From: Pseudomonas poae
GTDB taxonomy: Bacteria > Pseudomonadota > Gammaproteobacteria > Pseudomonadales > Pseudomonadaceae
Assembly (NCBI RefSeq): GCF_001439785.1
Contig: NZ_JYLI01000006.1
Location: 1-64,000 of the forward strand
Length of the DNA stretch: 64,000 nt
Direction of reading: 5' to 3'
In this document: positions 1-9,534 of the stretch, one piece after another
Layout of the letters: every line of letters starts with the position of its first letter
Numbering within the stretch: the stretch's first letter is position 1
Position numbers and translations under genes: made by a program
The notes under the pieces: model-generated
What the model saw: the letters and a program-made list of their open reading frames with translations, nothing else
Told to the model about the DNA's origin: nothing
The model's database searches: none

Positions 1-166
1 GAGCGGCGGCATCGGCATGATCCGCCATGTGATTGCCGGGGTGCTGATTTTGGCGATCATCGAAAACGCGATGAACCTGAAGAACATCGACACGTTTTAC
101 CAATACGTGATCCGCGGCTCGATCCTGCTGCTGGCGGTGGTGATAGACCGCATGAAGCAACGCTGA
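1..166 (+). CDS. Sugar ABC transporter permease, C-terminal end (partial)
   Basis: The open frame enters from the left edge (first whole codon at base 2) and stops with TGA at 164-166, giving the last 54 residues of a protein. The tail has a hydrophobic helix, a short loop (NLKNIDTFYQ), a second hydrophobic helix and a basic end (DRMKQR). This is typical of the last two membrane segments of RbsC/AraH/XylH-type permeases of sugar ABC importers (inner membrane). The substrate cannot be judged. The IclR regulator 120 bp downstream on the same strand is a plausible local regulator. The family call is moderately certain because only the end is visible. Confidence 0.6.
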   Translation, partial: SGGIGMIRHVIAGVLILAIIENAMNLKNIDTFYQYVIRGSILLLAVVIDRMKQR

Positions 167-187
167 CCTCAAGCTCTGCGAGGAATC

Positions 188-219
188 AATGTGGGAGGGG
201 GCAAGCCCCCTCCCACATT
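188..219. repeat. REP palindrome
   Basis: An almost perfect palindrome (AATGTGGGAGGGGGC, then its complement) lies between the permease and the IclR gene. It carries the GTGGGAGGGGGC core shared by the other repeats in this window. Single REP elements of this type are scattered between genes in fluorescens-group genomes. Confidence 0.8.
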
Positions 220-287
220 GGATCTGCACTGTTTTGATGTTGGGTATTTGCCATAATGCTGCCGCGTTCACACTTATAGGCCCCGAT

Positions 288-1091
288 ATGCAGGAAACAT
301 CCGACACCCCCGGCAAAGACGCCGCCCCCACCGGCACCCAGACCCTGCTGCGTGGCTTGGGCGTGGTGCAGGCGGTGGCCGCCGGAGCACGGGATCTGAA
401 AGAGATCGCCCGGCGCATCGGCACCACCCGCAGCACCACACACCGCCTGGCCAGTTGCCTGGTGGAGGAACGTTATCTGCGTGTGGTGCCGCAAGTCGGC
501 TATTTGCTGGGGCCAAAACTGATCGAGCTGGGCTTTCAGGCGCGCGAGGAATTGCCGCTGGTGAGTCTGGCGGTGCCGTACCTGGATGAGCTGTCGGCGT
601 TGACCGGCGACACCATCCACCTGGCCATCCGTGAGTATGACGACGTGCTCTACCTGCACAAGAACCCTGGCCGCAATGGCCCGGAAATGCGCTCGCGGGT
701 TGGCCATCGCATGCCGCTGGCGCGTACCGGGGTGGGCAAGGCGATGCTGCTCGATGACAGTGTGGCGGAGTGGCAGCGCTTGTACGAAGCCAGCTTGCCC
801 GAGGGTGGGAAAAACCTGCAGTGGCCGCAGCACCCGGAACAGTCCTGGGCGCAGTTCGAGCAGCGCATGCATGAATACGTGGTGGGCGGTTACGCGTTCG
901 ATCTGGAAGACAACGAGCCGTCGATCCGTTGCGTGGCGGCACCGGTGCGCGATGCCAGCCGGCGAATCGTCGCCGGCATCAGCATCGCCAGTACCGTGCC
1001 CTATATGCCGCTGGAGAAAATGGCCGAGCTGATCCCTGTGATCAAACAGGTGGCGGCCCGGCTGTCCGCAGAGTTGGGCGCCAAAGCCTGA
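288..1091 (+). CDS. IclR family transcriptional regulator
   Basis: A 267-residue DNA-binding regulator. An N-terminal winged helix-turn-helix (about residues 18-72, with the recognition-helix text TTRSTTHRLASCL) is followed by the IclR effector domain (about 75-265). In that domain GVGKAMLL and the SIRCVAAPVRD strand are typical. The open frame extends upstream to 189, but that part is the REP palindrome, so the ATG at 288 gives the usual family length and is preferred. It follows a sugar permease gene and is convergent with the alcohol dehydrogenase. By position it may regulate the upstream sugar uptake operon. The ligand is unknown. Confidence 0.85.
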   Translation: MQETSDTPGKDAAPTGTQTLLRGLGVVQAVAAGARDLKEIARRIGTTRSTTHRLASCLVEERYLRVVPQVGYLLGPKLIELGFQAREELPLVSLAVPYLDELSALTGDTIHLAIREYDDVLYLHKNPGRNGPEMRSRVGHRMPLARTGVGKAMLLDDSVAEWQRLYEASLPEGGKNLQWPQHPEQSWAQFEQRMHEYVVGGYAFDLEDNEPSIRCVAAPVRDASRRIVAGISIASTVPYMPLEKMAELIPVIKQVAARLSAELGAKA

Positions 1092-2144
1092 TCAGGCCTT
1101 GAGGGTCGCCATGTCGATGACGAAGCGGTACTTCACATCACCGGCGATCATGCGGGTGAAGGCCTCGTTGATCTGGCGGATGTCGAGCATTTCGATGTCG
1201 CAGGTGATGCCATGCTCGGCGCAGAAATCCAGGACTTCCTGGGTTTCGGCAATACCACCGATCAACGAGCCGGCCAGCACTTTGCGGCCCAGCACCAGCT
1301 TGGCGGCATTCACCGGCGGGTCCACCGGCTCGATCAAACCGACCAGGATATGCACGCCGTCAAAGCGCAGGGTATCCAGGTAGGGGTTGATGTCGTGCTG
1401 CACCGGGATGGTGTCGAGCAGGAAGTCGAAGTGCCCGGCGGCGGCTTTCATTTGCTCGGCGTCGGTGGACACGATCACATGGTCGGCGCCCTGGCGACGG
1501 CCTTCTTCGGCCTTGCTCGCGGAGCGGGTGAACAGCGTGACTTCGGCGCCCATGGCCTTGGCGAACTTGATGCCCATGTGGCCCAGGCCGCCCATGCCGA
1601 GGATGCCGACCTTGTCGCCGGCCTTGACCCCGTAGTGCTTGAGCGGCGAATAGGTGGTGATGCCTGCGCAAAGGATCGGCGCGGCGCTGGCCAGGTCGAG
1701 CTTGGCCGGAATCTTCACCACGAAATGCTCGCTGACCACGATGCTGTCGGAGTAACCGCCCATGGTGTTGCTGCCGTCCACGCGATCGGGGGTGGCGTAG
1801 GTCATGGTCGGGCCTTCGAGGCAATATTGCTCCAGGTCCGATGTGCACGCGGCGCAGGTGCGGCACGAATCGACCATGCAGCCAACGCCCACCAGGTCGC
1901 CGACTTTATGCGCGGTCACGCTGGCACCGACGGCGGTGACCTTGCCGACAATCTCGTGGCCCGGCATCAACGGGTACACGGCGATGCCCCATTCGTTGCG
2001 CGCCTGGTGGATATCGGAGTGGCAGACGCCGCAGTAGAGAATCTCGATGGCCACGTCATCGGCGCGCGGGCTGCGGCGTTCAAACGACATGGGGGCGAGG
2101 GGAGTGGTGGCCGACTGGGCGGCGTAACCGATAGCGGTATACAT
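1092..2144 (-). CDS. Zinc-dependent NAD(P) alcohol/aldehyde dehydrogenase, YahK/AdhC type
   Basis: A 350-residue medium-chain dehydrogenase of the cinnamyl-alcohol-dehydrogenase-like branch, predicted to reduce aldehydes with NADPH in the cytoplasm. Catalytic zinc ligands are visible at Cys41 (GVCHSD) and His63 (PGHE). The structural zinc is held by Cys94, Cys97, Cys100 and Cys108. The cofactor fold shows GLGHMG. The frame stays open far upstream, but MYTAIGY at 2144 is the family N terminus and faces the divergent AraC gene across 183 bp. This arrangement matches YqhC-type regulators paired with aldehyde reductases, so the gene is probably induced by reactive aldehydes. Confidence 0.9.
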   Translation of the reverse strand: MYTAIGYAAQSATTPLAPMSFERRSPRADDVAIEILYCGVCHSDIHQARNEWGIAVYPLMPGHEIVGKVTAVGASVTAHKVGDLVGVGCMVDSCRTCAACTSDLEQYCLEGPTMTYATPDRVDGSNTMGGYSDSIVVSEHFVVKIPAKLDLASAAPILCAGITTYSPLKHYGVKAGDKVGILGMGGLGHMGIKFAKAMGAEVTLFTRSASKAEEGRRQGADHVIVSTDAEQMKAAAGHFDFLLDTIPVQHDINPYLDTLRFDGVHILVGLIEPVDPPVNAAKLVLGRKVLAGSLIGGIAETQEVLDFCAEHGITCDIEMLDIRQINEAFTRMIAGDVKYRFVIDMATLKA

Positions 2145-2327
2145 AGGGAAAACCTCGCAGGAACAATAAACAAGTGAGGCGTGCCATTCTCCCCGCCAAG
2201 CCTGCACGCGGCCATGGTGATTGCTCCGGGTGTTATGCCTATTCGTCCGGGAGTGCCCCTGGTTTGGATGCATTGGCCGCCAGACCTGCGATGATGCTCT
2301 CATCCCTTTTTTGCGAAGTTTTTTGCC

Positions 2328-3221
2328 ATGTTGTTGACCCGCCATCTCGACGCCAACGCCACGCTGGTTTGCCTGATTGAGGGGCTGACGCCCCGCGATG
2401 GTTTTTCCCCGACCTGTCTGCCGGGCGTAAAAGTGTTGCGTGCCAGTTGCGATGTGGCGCGCGGGCCGCAGATTTATGAGCCAAGCCTGATGTTCGTCGC
2501 TCAGGGCAGCAAGGTCGCGTACCTGGGCCCGCGTACCCTTGAATACGGCGCCGGGCATTACCTGATCCAGGCAATGCCGGTGCCGTTCGAATGCGAGACC
2601 TTTGCCATGGCCGACGATGCACCGCTGTACGGCGTGACGGTAGGCATCGACCGGGTGGTGCTGGGCGAACTGGTGATGGCCATGGGCATGCAGGCCGGGC
2701 CGCCACCGACGGCGCAGACCCTGGCGTCGATGAGCTCTGTGGTGCTCGATGATGCCATGCGCGGTTGCGTGGAGCGGCTGTTGCAATGTCTGTACGACCC
2801 GCTGGAAAGCCGCATCATGGGCCCGGCGCGGGTACGCGAATTGCTGTTCACTGCGTTACGTGGCCCGCAGGCGGATGTGTTGCGCGCCCTGGTCGAGCAA
2901 CAGGGGCAATTCTCGCGCATCGCCACGTCGTTGAGTCACCTGCATGCCCATTACGCCGAGCCGCTGAATATCGAGACCCTGGCCGGGTATGCGCACATGA
3001 GTGCGTCGACCTTTCATGAGCACTTCAAGCGTTGCACCCTGTTGTCGCCGGTGCAGTACCTCAAGCGTCTGCGTTTATTGAAGGCCCAGCAGTTGCTGCT
3101 GGCGGAAGGCATGGGGGTGGCGCAGGCGGCGCACAGCGTGGGGTATCAGAGCACGTCGCAGTTCAGTCGCGAGTACAAGCGCTATTTTGAGCGTAATCCC
3201 GGCGAAGAACGGGCTGCCTAG
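2328..3221 (+). CDS. AraC family transcriptional regulator (YqhC-like)
   Basis: A 297-residue regulator with an N-terminal cupin-like AraC_N domain (about residues 20-165; PSLMFVAQGSK and AGHYL are characteristic) and a C-terminal pair of helix-turn-helix motifs (about 200-295; the second contains VGYQSTSQFSREYKR). This architecture is that of YqhC, which activates aldehyde-reductase genes. The divergent neighbour is a zinc alcohol dehydrogenase, so this protein very likely controls that gene from the shared 183-bp intergenic region. The inducer is inferred only by analogy. Confidence 0.88.
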   Translation: MLLTRHLDANATLVCLIEGLTPRDGFSPTCLPGVKVLRASCDVARGPQIYEPSLMFVAQGSKVAYLGPRTLEYGAGHYLIQAMPVPFECETFAMADDAPLYGVTVGIDRVVLGELVMAMGMQAGPPPTAQTLASMSSVVLDDAMRGCVERLLQCLYDPLESRIMGPARVRELLFTALRGPQADVLRALVEQQGQFSRIATSLSHLHAHYAEPLNIETLAGYAHMSASTFHEHFKRCTLLSPVQYLKRLRLLKAQQLLLAEGMGVAQAAHSVGYQSTSQFSREYKRYFERNPGEERAA

Positions 3222-3244
3222 ATTCTGTTGATGCAGCTCGGTCA

Positions 3245-3262
3245 ATGTGGGAGCGGGCTTGA
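3245..3262. repeat. Single REP half-element
   Basis: AATGTGGGAGCGGGCTTG matches the REP core but has no inverted partner nearby. It is an isolated half-element just downstream of the AraC gene. Confidence 0.6.
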
Positions 3263-3289
3263 CCGAGTCGACTGGCCTTTTCCGACCGT

Positions 3290-3314
3290 AAAAAAGGCCC
3301 CCGTCTGGGAGCCT
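3290..3314 (-). terminator. Rho-independent terminator of the etf-QO gene
   Basis: Read on the minus strand, an eight-base stem (AGGCTCCC / GGGGGCCT with one G-T pair) around AGAC is followed by six T residues. It lies 19 bp after the stop of the minus-strand flavoprotein gene. Confidence 0.75.
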
Positions 3315-3332
3315 TCTTCTCAAGCAGCTGGT

Positions 3333-4997
3333 TTACATATTCGGGTAAGTCGGCCCACCCGCGCCTTCCGGCGATACCCAGGTGATGTTCTGCGACGGGT
3401 CCTTGATGTCACAGGTCTTGCAGTGCACGCAGTTCTGGGCGTTGATCTGGAAGCGTTTCTCGCCGTCTTCCTTCGTCACTACCTCATACACGCCGGCCGG
3501 GCAGTAGCGTTGCGCCGGTTCATCATAGAGCGGCAGGTTGGTGCCGATCGGGATGCTTGGGTCTTTCAACTTCAAGTGGCACGGCTGCTCTTCTTCGTGG
3601 TTGGTGCCGGAGATGAACACCGAACTCAGCTTGTCGAAGCTCAGCTTGCCGTCGGGTTTGGGGTAGTCGATCTTCTTGCAGTCCTTGGCCAGCTTCAGGC
3701 AGGCGTAGTCCGGCTTGTTGTCGTGCAGGGTGAAGGGCAGCTTGCCGGCAAAGATGTTCTGGTCCAGCCAGTTGAAACCGCCGCCGAGGATGGCGCCGAA
3801 CTTGTGCACGGCAGCGCCGAAGTTGCGGCTGGCGAACAGTTCTTCGTACAGCCAGCTCGACTTGAAGCTGTCGACGTAAGCGGTCAGTTCATCACCGCCT
3901 TCGGACTCGGCAAACAGACGGTCGGCCACGGCGTCGGCGGCGAGCATGCCGGATTTCATCGCGGTGTGGCTGCCTTTGATCTTGGCGAAGTTCAGAGTGC
4001 CGAGGTCGCAACCGATCAGCGCGCCGCCCTTGAATACCATTTTCGGCAGCGAGTTCAGGCCGCCTTTGCAGATGGCACGGGCGCCGTAGCTAATGCGTTT
4101 GCCGCCTTCCAGGTGCTGGGCCAGTACCGGGTGATGCTTGAGGCGCTGGAATTCATCGAAGGGCGACAGGAAGGTGTTGCTGTAGGACAGGTCGACGATC
4201 AGGCCGACCACCACCTGGTTGTTTTCCAGGTGATACAGGAACGAGCCGCCGGTGTTCTCGGTGCCCATGATGTCCAGCGGCCAGCCGGCGGTGTGCACTA
4301 CGAGGCCGGGTTGGTGTTTGGCTGGGTCGATTTCCCAGATTTCCTTGAGACCGATGCCGTAATGCTGGGCGTCGGCGTCGCTGTCCAGGTTGAAGCGCTG
4401 GATCAGTTGCTTGCCGATATGCCCACGGCAACCTTCGGCGAACAGCGTGTACTTGCCGCGCAGTTCCATGCCGGGGGTGTACACGCCTTCCTTGGGCTTG
4501 CCTTCGCGGTCGACGCCGAGGTCGCCGGTGATGATCCCGCGCACCACGCCGTTCTCGTCGAACAGCGCTTCCTGGGCGGCGAAGCCTGGGTAGACTTCCA
4601 CGCCCAGGTTCTCGGCCTGCTGGGCCAGCCAGCGGCACAGATTGCCCAGGGAAATAATGTAGTTGCCTTCGTTGTGCATGGTCTTGGGCACAAAGAAGTC
4701 GGGCACCTTGGTGGAGGCGTCGGGGCTGCGCAGTACATAGATGTCGTCGCGCACCACGGGCGTGTGGAGCGGGGCGCCCAAGGCTTTCCAGTCCGGGAAC
4801 AGTTCGTTCAGGGCGCGGGGTTCAAACACCGCACCGGAGAGGATGTGAGCGCCGACTTCGGAGCCTTTCTCGACCACGCAGACGCTGATTTCCTTGCCGG
4901 CGTCAGCGGCCTTCTGTTTCAGGCGGCAGGCGGCGGACAGGCCTGCAGGGCCGGCGCCGACGATGACCACGTCGAATTCCATGTATTCGCGTTCCAC
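3333..4997 (-). CDS. Electron transfer flavoprotein-ubiquinone oxidoreductase (ETF-QO)
   Basis: A 554-residue membrane-associated FAD and iron-sulfur enzyme that passes electrons from reduced ETF to ubiquinone during fatty-acid and amino-acid catabolism. The N terminus has the dinucleotide-binding motif VIVGAGPAGLSAA. Near the C terminus is a [4Fe-4S] cluster site: an isolated Cys (RYCPAG) followed by CVHCKTC. Length is normal for the family. It is divergent from etfBA across a 520-bp region with a PsrA-like operator, so all three subunits are probably co-regulated with fatty-acid oxidation. Confidence 0.95.
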   Translation of the reverse strand: MEREYMEFDVVIVGAGPAGLSAACRLKQKAADAGKEISVCVVEKGSEVGAHILSGAVFEPRALNELFPDWKALGAPLHTPVVRDDIYVLRSPDASTKVPDFFVPKTMHNEGNYIISLGNLCRWLAQQAENLGVEVYPGFAAQEALFDENGVVRGIITGDLGVDREGKPKEGVYTPGMELRGKYTLFAEGCRGHIGKQLIQRFNLDSDADAQHYGIGLKEIWEIDPAKHQPGLVVHTAGWPLDIMGTENTGGSFLYHLENNQVVVGLIVDLSYSNTFLSPFDEFQRLKHHPVLAQHLEGGKRISYGARAICKGGLNSLPKMVFKGGALIGCDLGTLNFAKIKGSHTAMKSGMLAADAVADRLFAESEGGDELTAYVDSFKSSWLYEELFASRNFGAAVHKFGAILGGGFNWLDQNIFAGKLPFTLHDNKPDYACLKLAKDCKKIDYPKPDGKLSFDKLSSVFISGTNHEEEQPCHLKLKDPSIPIGTNLPLYDEPAQRYCPAGVYEVVTKEDGEKRFQINAQNCVHCKTCDIKDPSQNITWVSPEGAGGPTYPNM

Positions 4998-5145
4998 AGG
5001 CTATCTCCTACTCAAGGCTCAACGGGCTTTTTTCTAATGGGTGGAGGTTCGGTGCGGCCGTGCGGCGATGGCAGGGCTCACCTTTCTCTCTAGGTGGCGC
5101 ATTCTAGGTCGCGCATTATATCTACACCACCATGAGCGTCCAATA

Positions 5146-5159
5146 CAAACGTTTGTTTG
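5146..5159. promoter_or_regulatory. Candidate PsrA operator
   Basis: CAAAC-GTTT-GTTTG fits the PsrA consensus (G/C)AAAC-N2-4-GTTTG exactly. PsrA is the TetR-type fatty-acid sensor of Pseudomonas. The site lies about 150 bp upstream of the etf-QO start and 360 bp upstream of etfB, so it could serve the former promoter directly. Confidence 0.6.
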
Positions 5160-5218
5160 AATCGCCCGCAGGCTAGGTAAATCAAAGCAACGCGGCTTAT
5201 GACTGGCTATTTTGCCGT

Positions 5219-5252
5219 ATTGACCAGAATAGGCGTTCCGGTCAATATACGG
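5219..5252. promoter_or_regulatory. Inverted repeat between the divergent etf genes
   Basis: ATTGACC (5219-5225) and GGTCAAT (5240-5246) are perfect inverted copies. The match extends outward as CCGTA/TACGG with a two-base bulge. It could be a regulator site or a transcript hairpin. No named factor can be assigned. Confidence 0.45.
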
Positions 5253-5517
5253 TCGGTTTTGCGCTTACCGTAGGCAGACTGCGGGTTCCAGGAGCACGTC
5301 CAAAAACAGGCCAAGGCAGGTGCGCTCAGCAAAGCGCGCGCAGTTTACACGCCGCCATACAAGAATGACCTGTCAGTCCCCCCTGACGAACGGTCATCAC
5401 TGCCCGTGATCAAGGTCACACGCCGAGGTTTTTGGAGGTGCCCTTGTGTGCCGATGAGCATCAACCGCCAGGTTCGCCTAGGCGACTTTCTTTTCACCGG
5501 AGAGTAACGAGGAATCC

Positions 5518-6267
<750 letters not shown>

Positions 6268-6269
6268 TC

Positions 6270-7199
6270 ATGACTATCTTGGTAATCGCTGAACACGACA
6301 ATAAGGTGCTGGCCCCGGCCACCCTGAACACCGTGGCCGCTGCCGTTAAAATCGGTGGCGATATTCACCTGTTGGTAGCCGGCGAGGGCGCAGGCCCGGT
6401 GGCTGAGGCTGCTGCAAAAATAGCTGGCGTAAGCAAAGTGCTGCACGCCGACAACGCTGCCTACGCGCATCAGTTGCCGGAAAACGTTGCGCCGCTGGTG
6501 GCAGAGCTGGGCAAGGGCTACAGCCACATCCTGGCCGCCGCCACCTCCAACGGCAAAAATATCCTTCCACGGGTGGCTGCACAGCTGGACGTCGACCAGA
6601 TCTCCGAGATCATCTCGGTCGAAAGCGCCGACACCTTCAAGCGCCCGATCTACGCCGGTAACGCCATTGCCACCGTGCAATCGAGCGCCGCGATCAAGGT
6701 CATCACCGTGCGCGCCACCGGTTTCGACCCGGTCGCCGCCGAGGGTGGTTCGGCCGCGGTTGAAGCCGTCTCCGCCGCCCACAATGCGGGCACTTCCAGC
6801 TTTGTTGGCGAAGAGCTGGCCAAGTCGGATCGCCCTGAGCTGACCGCTGCCAAGATCGTCGTTTCCGGCGGGCGTGGCATGCAGAATGGCGACAACTTCA
6901 AGCACCTATACGCCCTGGCCGACAAGCTGGGCGCTGCGGTAGGCGCCTCCCGCGCTGCCGTCGACGCGGGTTTCGTGCCCAACGACATGCAGGTCGGTCA
7001 GACCGGCAAAATCGTTGCGCCACAGCTGTACATCGCCGTCGGTATCTCCGGCGCGATCCAGCATCTGGCTGGCATGAAGGACTCCAAAGTGATCGTTGCG
7101 ATCAACAAGGACGAAGAAGCTCCGATCTTCCAGGTGGCTGATTATGGCCTGGTGGCGGACTTGTTCGAAGCCGTACCCGAGTTGGAGAAGCTGGTCTAA
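6270..7199 (+). CDS. etfA: Electron transfer flavoprotein subunit alpha
   Basis: The 309-residue large ETF subunit. The C-terminal FAD-binding domain is clear, with SGGRGM, then [18 protein letters not shown] and [12 protein letters not shown]. It forms the heterodimer with EtfB and passes electrons to ETF-QO, encoded divergently. The gene ends just before a strong terminator, so the operon is bicistronic. Confidence 0.97.
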   Translation: MTILVIAEHDNKVLAPATLNTVAAAVKIGGDIHLLVAGEGAGPVAEAAAKIAGVSKVLHADNAAYAHQLPENVAPLVAELGKGYSHILAAATSNGKNILPRVAAQLDVDQISEIISVESADTFKRPIYAGNAIATVQSSAAIKVITVRATGFDPVAAEGGSAAVEAVSAAHNAGTSSFVGEELAKSDRPELTAAKIVVSGGRGMQNGDNFKHLYALADKLGAAVGASRAAVDAGFVPNDMQVGQTGKIVAPQLYIAVGISGAIQHLAGMKDSKVIVAINKDEEAPIFQVADYGLVADLFEAVPELEKLV

Positions 7200-7221
7200 T
7201 CCAGTCGCTTCACTTATAAAG

Positions 7222-7250
7222 AGCCCGGTCTTGTGACCGGGCTTTTTTTT
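7222..7250 (+). terminator. Terminator of etfBA
   Basis: A nine-base stem AGCCCGGTC / GACCGGGCT with a TTGT loop is followed by a run of eight T residues. Confidence 0.92.
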
Positions 7251-7270
7251 GACTTTCGGAGAGCTTCGCC

Positions 7271-8086
7271 ATGCAATTGCGCCCCTGGATCGTATTGCTG
7301 GGCCTCACGCTGCTGCCAACCCTGGCGCAAGCCGGCGGCAAATGTGATCGCCTGGTCATCACCGGCAGCCCGGATGCACCGCCGCTGCTCTGGCGCGACC
7401 CGCAAGACCCCACGCACTTGATCGGCGCCACCGCCGATGTGCTGCAGCAGGTGGCCAAGGACCTCGGCCTGAAAATCGACCTGCTCTACGGCGGCAAACG
7501 CGCCGCCGCCCTGGATGAAGTGCGCAGCGGACGCATGGACATCCTCGCCGACGCGCCGCTGAACCTCGGCGAGTTGCAAACTCTGGACTACATTCACCCG
7601 GCGCTGATGCAACTCGACTACCTCGTCTGGACCCGCAAGGATTCCGCCCTGGTCTACAGCACTGCGGCCGATCTGCACGGCCACCCAGGCGCGGTGTCGG
7701 AGCGGGCACGCTTGAGTGCGGATTTCGACACCTTCGCCAGTCAGCAGCTCAGCCTGCAACGCCTGCCCACGCTGACCCCGGCCTTCCAGAAACTGTTGCT
7801 GGGGGAAGTGGACTACGTGCTCGCCAGTCGCTATTCCGGCATGGCCATGGCCCAGAGCCTGGGCATGAGCAACGACCTGGTGGCTCGCGACGTGCCCATC
7901 GATCAGCCCGGCCTGTACCTGGCCATTTCCCACAACTCGGCCTGCAATGATCCGTGGCTGCGCGGACAGCTGGCGAAAAAGATGACAGAATTGCCCGCGT
8001 CCGGTGTGGCGCAAGCTGCGTTGCAGCGCAATCTGGAACGCTGGAAGGCGCAATTGCAGCAACCCGTCGGCACCTCAACACAGTAG
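7271..8086 (+). CDS. Periplasmic solute-binding protein, SBP_bac_3 family
   Basis: A 271-residue protein with a Sec signal peptide (about residues 1-21, cleavage after LAQA) and an amino-acid-type solute-binding fold (about 28-260). Typical motifs are ATADVLQQVAKDLGLKIDLL and SGRMDILADAPLN. No permease or ATPase gene is adjacent. It may therefore act as an orphan binding or sensing protein, or serve a transporter encoded elsewhere. The short spacing to the next two genes suggests a three-gene envelope operon beginning right after the etfA terminator. Confidence 0.8.
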   Translation: MQLRPWIVLLGLTLLPTLAQAGGKCDRLVITGSPDAPPLLWRDPQDPTHLIGATADVLQQVAKDLGLKIDLLYGGKRAAALDEVRSGRMDILADAPLNLGELQTLDYIHPALMQLDYLVWTRKDSALVYSTAADLHGHPGAVSERARLSADFDTFASQQLSLQRLPTLTPAFQKLLLGEVDYVLASRYSGMAMAQSLGMSNDLVARDVPIDQPGLYLAISHNSACNDPWLRGQLAKKMTELPASGVAQAALQRNLERWKAQLQQPVGTSTQ

Positions 8087-8095
8087 GGATTTTCA

Positions 8096-8458
8096 GTGAC
8101 TTTTCGACCTCTTTTAGCGGCCCTCGCCGTTGTCGCGCTGGCGGGATGTGCAGCCGATCCTGCGCCGAATGAACAGCTGCGCCTGACCCGGCAAGCGCTT
8201 GAGCAAGCCAGTGCGGTCGGTGCCGTCGCCGAAGAGTCGGCCGAATTGAAACGCGCCGAAGACAAATTCGCCCGGGCCGAGGCCGACATGGCCGAGCAGT
8301 CCTACAAGGACGCGCGCATGCAGGCCGAGCAGGCCGAACTGGATGCCCGCCTGGCCGAAGCCCAGGTACTGACCCGCAAGAGCCAGGAGCAGTTGAACGT
8401 GCTCAACACCCGCATCACCCGCTTGCGCAAGCAACTGCAGTTGGGAGAAGCCCAATGA
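8096..8458 (+). CDS. DUF4398-type lipoprotein
   Basis: A 120-residue predicted lipoprotein starting with GTG. The signal peptide ends in the lipobox LAGC, with Cys at about position 18. The mature part is a long charged helix rich in Ala, Glu and Arg (about 30-115), likely coiled coil, as in DUF4398 proteins. Its last four bases overlap the start of the OmpA-like lipoprotein (ATGA), so the two are translationally coupled and probably work together in the outer membrane or periplasm. Confidence 0.8.
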   Translation: MTFRPLLAALAVVALAGCAADPAPNEQLRLTRQALEQASAVGAVAEESAELKRAEDKFARAEADMAEQSYKDARMQAEQAELDARLAEAQVLTRKSQEQLNVLNTRITRLRKQLQLGEAQ

Positions 8459-9264
8459 GCCGGCTGATTCATGGGGTGAGCGCCTTGCTATTGGCCGGCG
8501 CCATGCTGGGCGGCTGCGCCACCCATCCAAACAGCGAGCTGGCTCTGCAGCAGGCGGGCGGCGATTTCCAGAAGGTCAAGGAAGACGCCAATGTGCTGCG
8601 CTTCGCGCCCAAGGATGTGATCCGCGCCGGTGAGTCACAGGCCCGCGCCGACCGCCTGTCCAGCTACTGGGGCAGCGGTGCCGATGTGGAGCATTACGCC
8701 TACCTGAGCCGTCGCTACAGCGCGATTGCCCGTGAACATACCGAGCAGGGGCTCAATGCAGAACGCGGCGCCAAGCTGGAACTGGAGCGCCAGAGGCTGC
8801 AACTGGCCCTGCGCGAAAGCAAGCTGTCGAGCGTGCAACAGCAGGGCAAGTGGCTCGAAGAGCAAATCACCAGCCTCGCCACTCAGACCGACCGCGGTTT
8901 GGTGATGACCCTGGGTGACGTGCTGTTCGACACGGGGGACGCCGAGCTTAAAAACTCGGCCAACCGCACAGTGCTGAAAATCGTGCAGTTCCTGCAACTG
9001 AACCCCAAGCGCGTGGTGCGTATTGAGGGTTATGCGGACAACACCGGCGGCGAGCAGGAAAACCTCAGGCTGTCCCGCGACCGTGCGCAATCGGTGGCCG
9101 ATGTGCTGGTGGACCTGGGTATAGACGAAAAGCGCGTGCAAGTTGAAGGGTATGGCGACCAGTACCCGGTGGAGGCCAATGCTTCCGAGCGGGGCAGGGC
9201 GCAGAATCGCCGGGTTGAAATCGTCTTCTCCGACGCCAAGGGCCAGCTGGGCGCCGCCCGCTAG
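8455..9264 (+). CDS. OmpA-family lipoprotein
   Basis: A 269-residue protein with a lipoprotein signal (LGGC), a central helical DUF4398-like segment (about 30-140) and a C-terminal OmpA peptidoglycan-binding domain (about 150-262; GDVLFDTGDAEL, then IEGYADNTGG and NRRVEIVF). It should sit in the outer membrane by its lipid anchor and bind diaminopimelate peptidoglycan non-covalently. It overlaps the preceding lipoprotein by 4 bp, and a REPIN follows the stop. Confidence 0.88.
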   Translation: MSRLIHGVSALLLAGAMLGGCATHPNSELALQQAGGDFQKVKEDANVLRFAPKDVIRAGESQARADRLSSYWGSGADVEHYAYLSRRYSAIAREHTEQGLNAERGAKLELERQRLQLALRESKLSSVQQQGKWLEEQITSLATQTDRGLVMTLGDVLFDTGDAELKNSANRTVLKIVQFLQLNPKRVVRIEGYADNTGGEQENLRLSRDRAQSVADVLVDLGIDEKRVQVEGYGDQYPVEANASERGRAQNRRVEIVFSDAKGQLGAAR

Positions 9265-9282
9265 GAGCCTGGCGCAGGTCAA

Positions 9283-9375
9283 AATGTGGGAGGGGGGTTG
9301 CTTCCGATAGCGGTGGATCAGTCACAACATCATTGACTGACACTCCGCTATCTGGAGCAAGCCCCCTCCCACATG
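9283..9375. repeat. REPIN (two inverted REP sequences)
   Basis: ATGTGGGAGGGGGGTTGCTTCCGATAGCGGTG-type sequence at the left end is matched by an inverted copy at the right end (CACTCCGCTATCTGGAGCAAGCCCCCTCCCACAT). About 25 bases separate them. This is the standard REP doublet mobilised by RAYT transposases in fluorescens-group Pseudomonas. No RAYT gene is in the window. Confidence 0.92.
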
Positions 9376-9534
9376 TGTTTCTGTACCGCTGGAAACTCTA
9401 TCCGCAACCGTTACAGTTTTTGCTGTCACTGCCGCGCGCCCTCGACTATTGTGGCAACTGTCCCCGTACACTTCTAAACTGTGCCGGTATGTTTCACACA
9501 AAAATAAAACGCCCGTGAAATCGAGTGCTGCGTC

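Larger units (their letters stand above)
4998..5517. other. Divergent promoter region between etf-QO and etfBA
   Basis: No credible gene is seen in these 520 bases. The region holds a PsrA-like operator at 5146-5159 and an inverted repeat at 5219-5252. A purine-rich ribosome-binding site lies just before etfB. It must contain both divergent promoters. Confidence 0.7.

Noticed and set aside
189..287. Upstream extension of the IclR gene
   Set aside because: The extra codons translate the REP palindrome (WEGASPLPH); the ATG at 288 fits the family.
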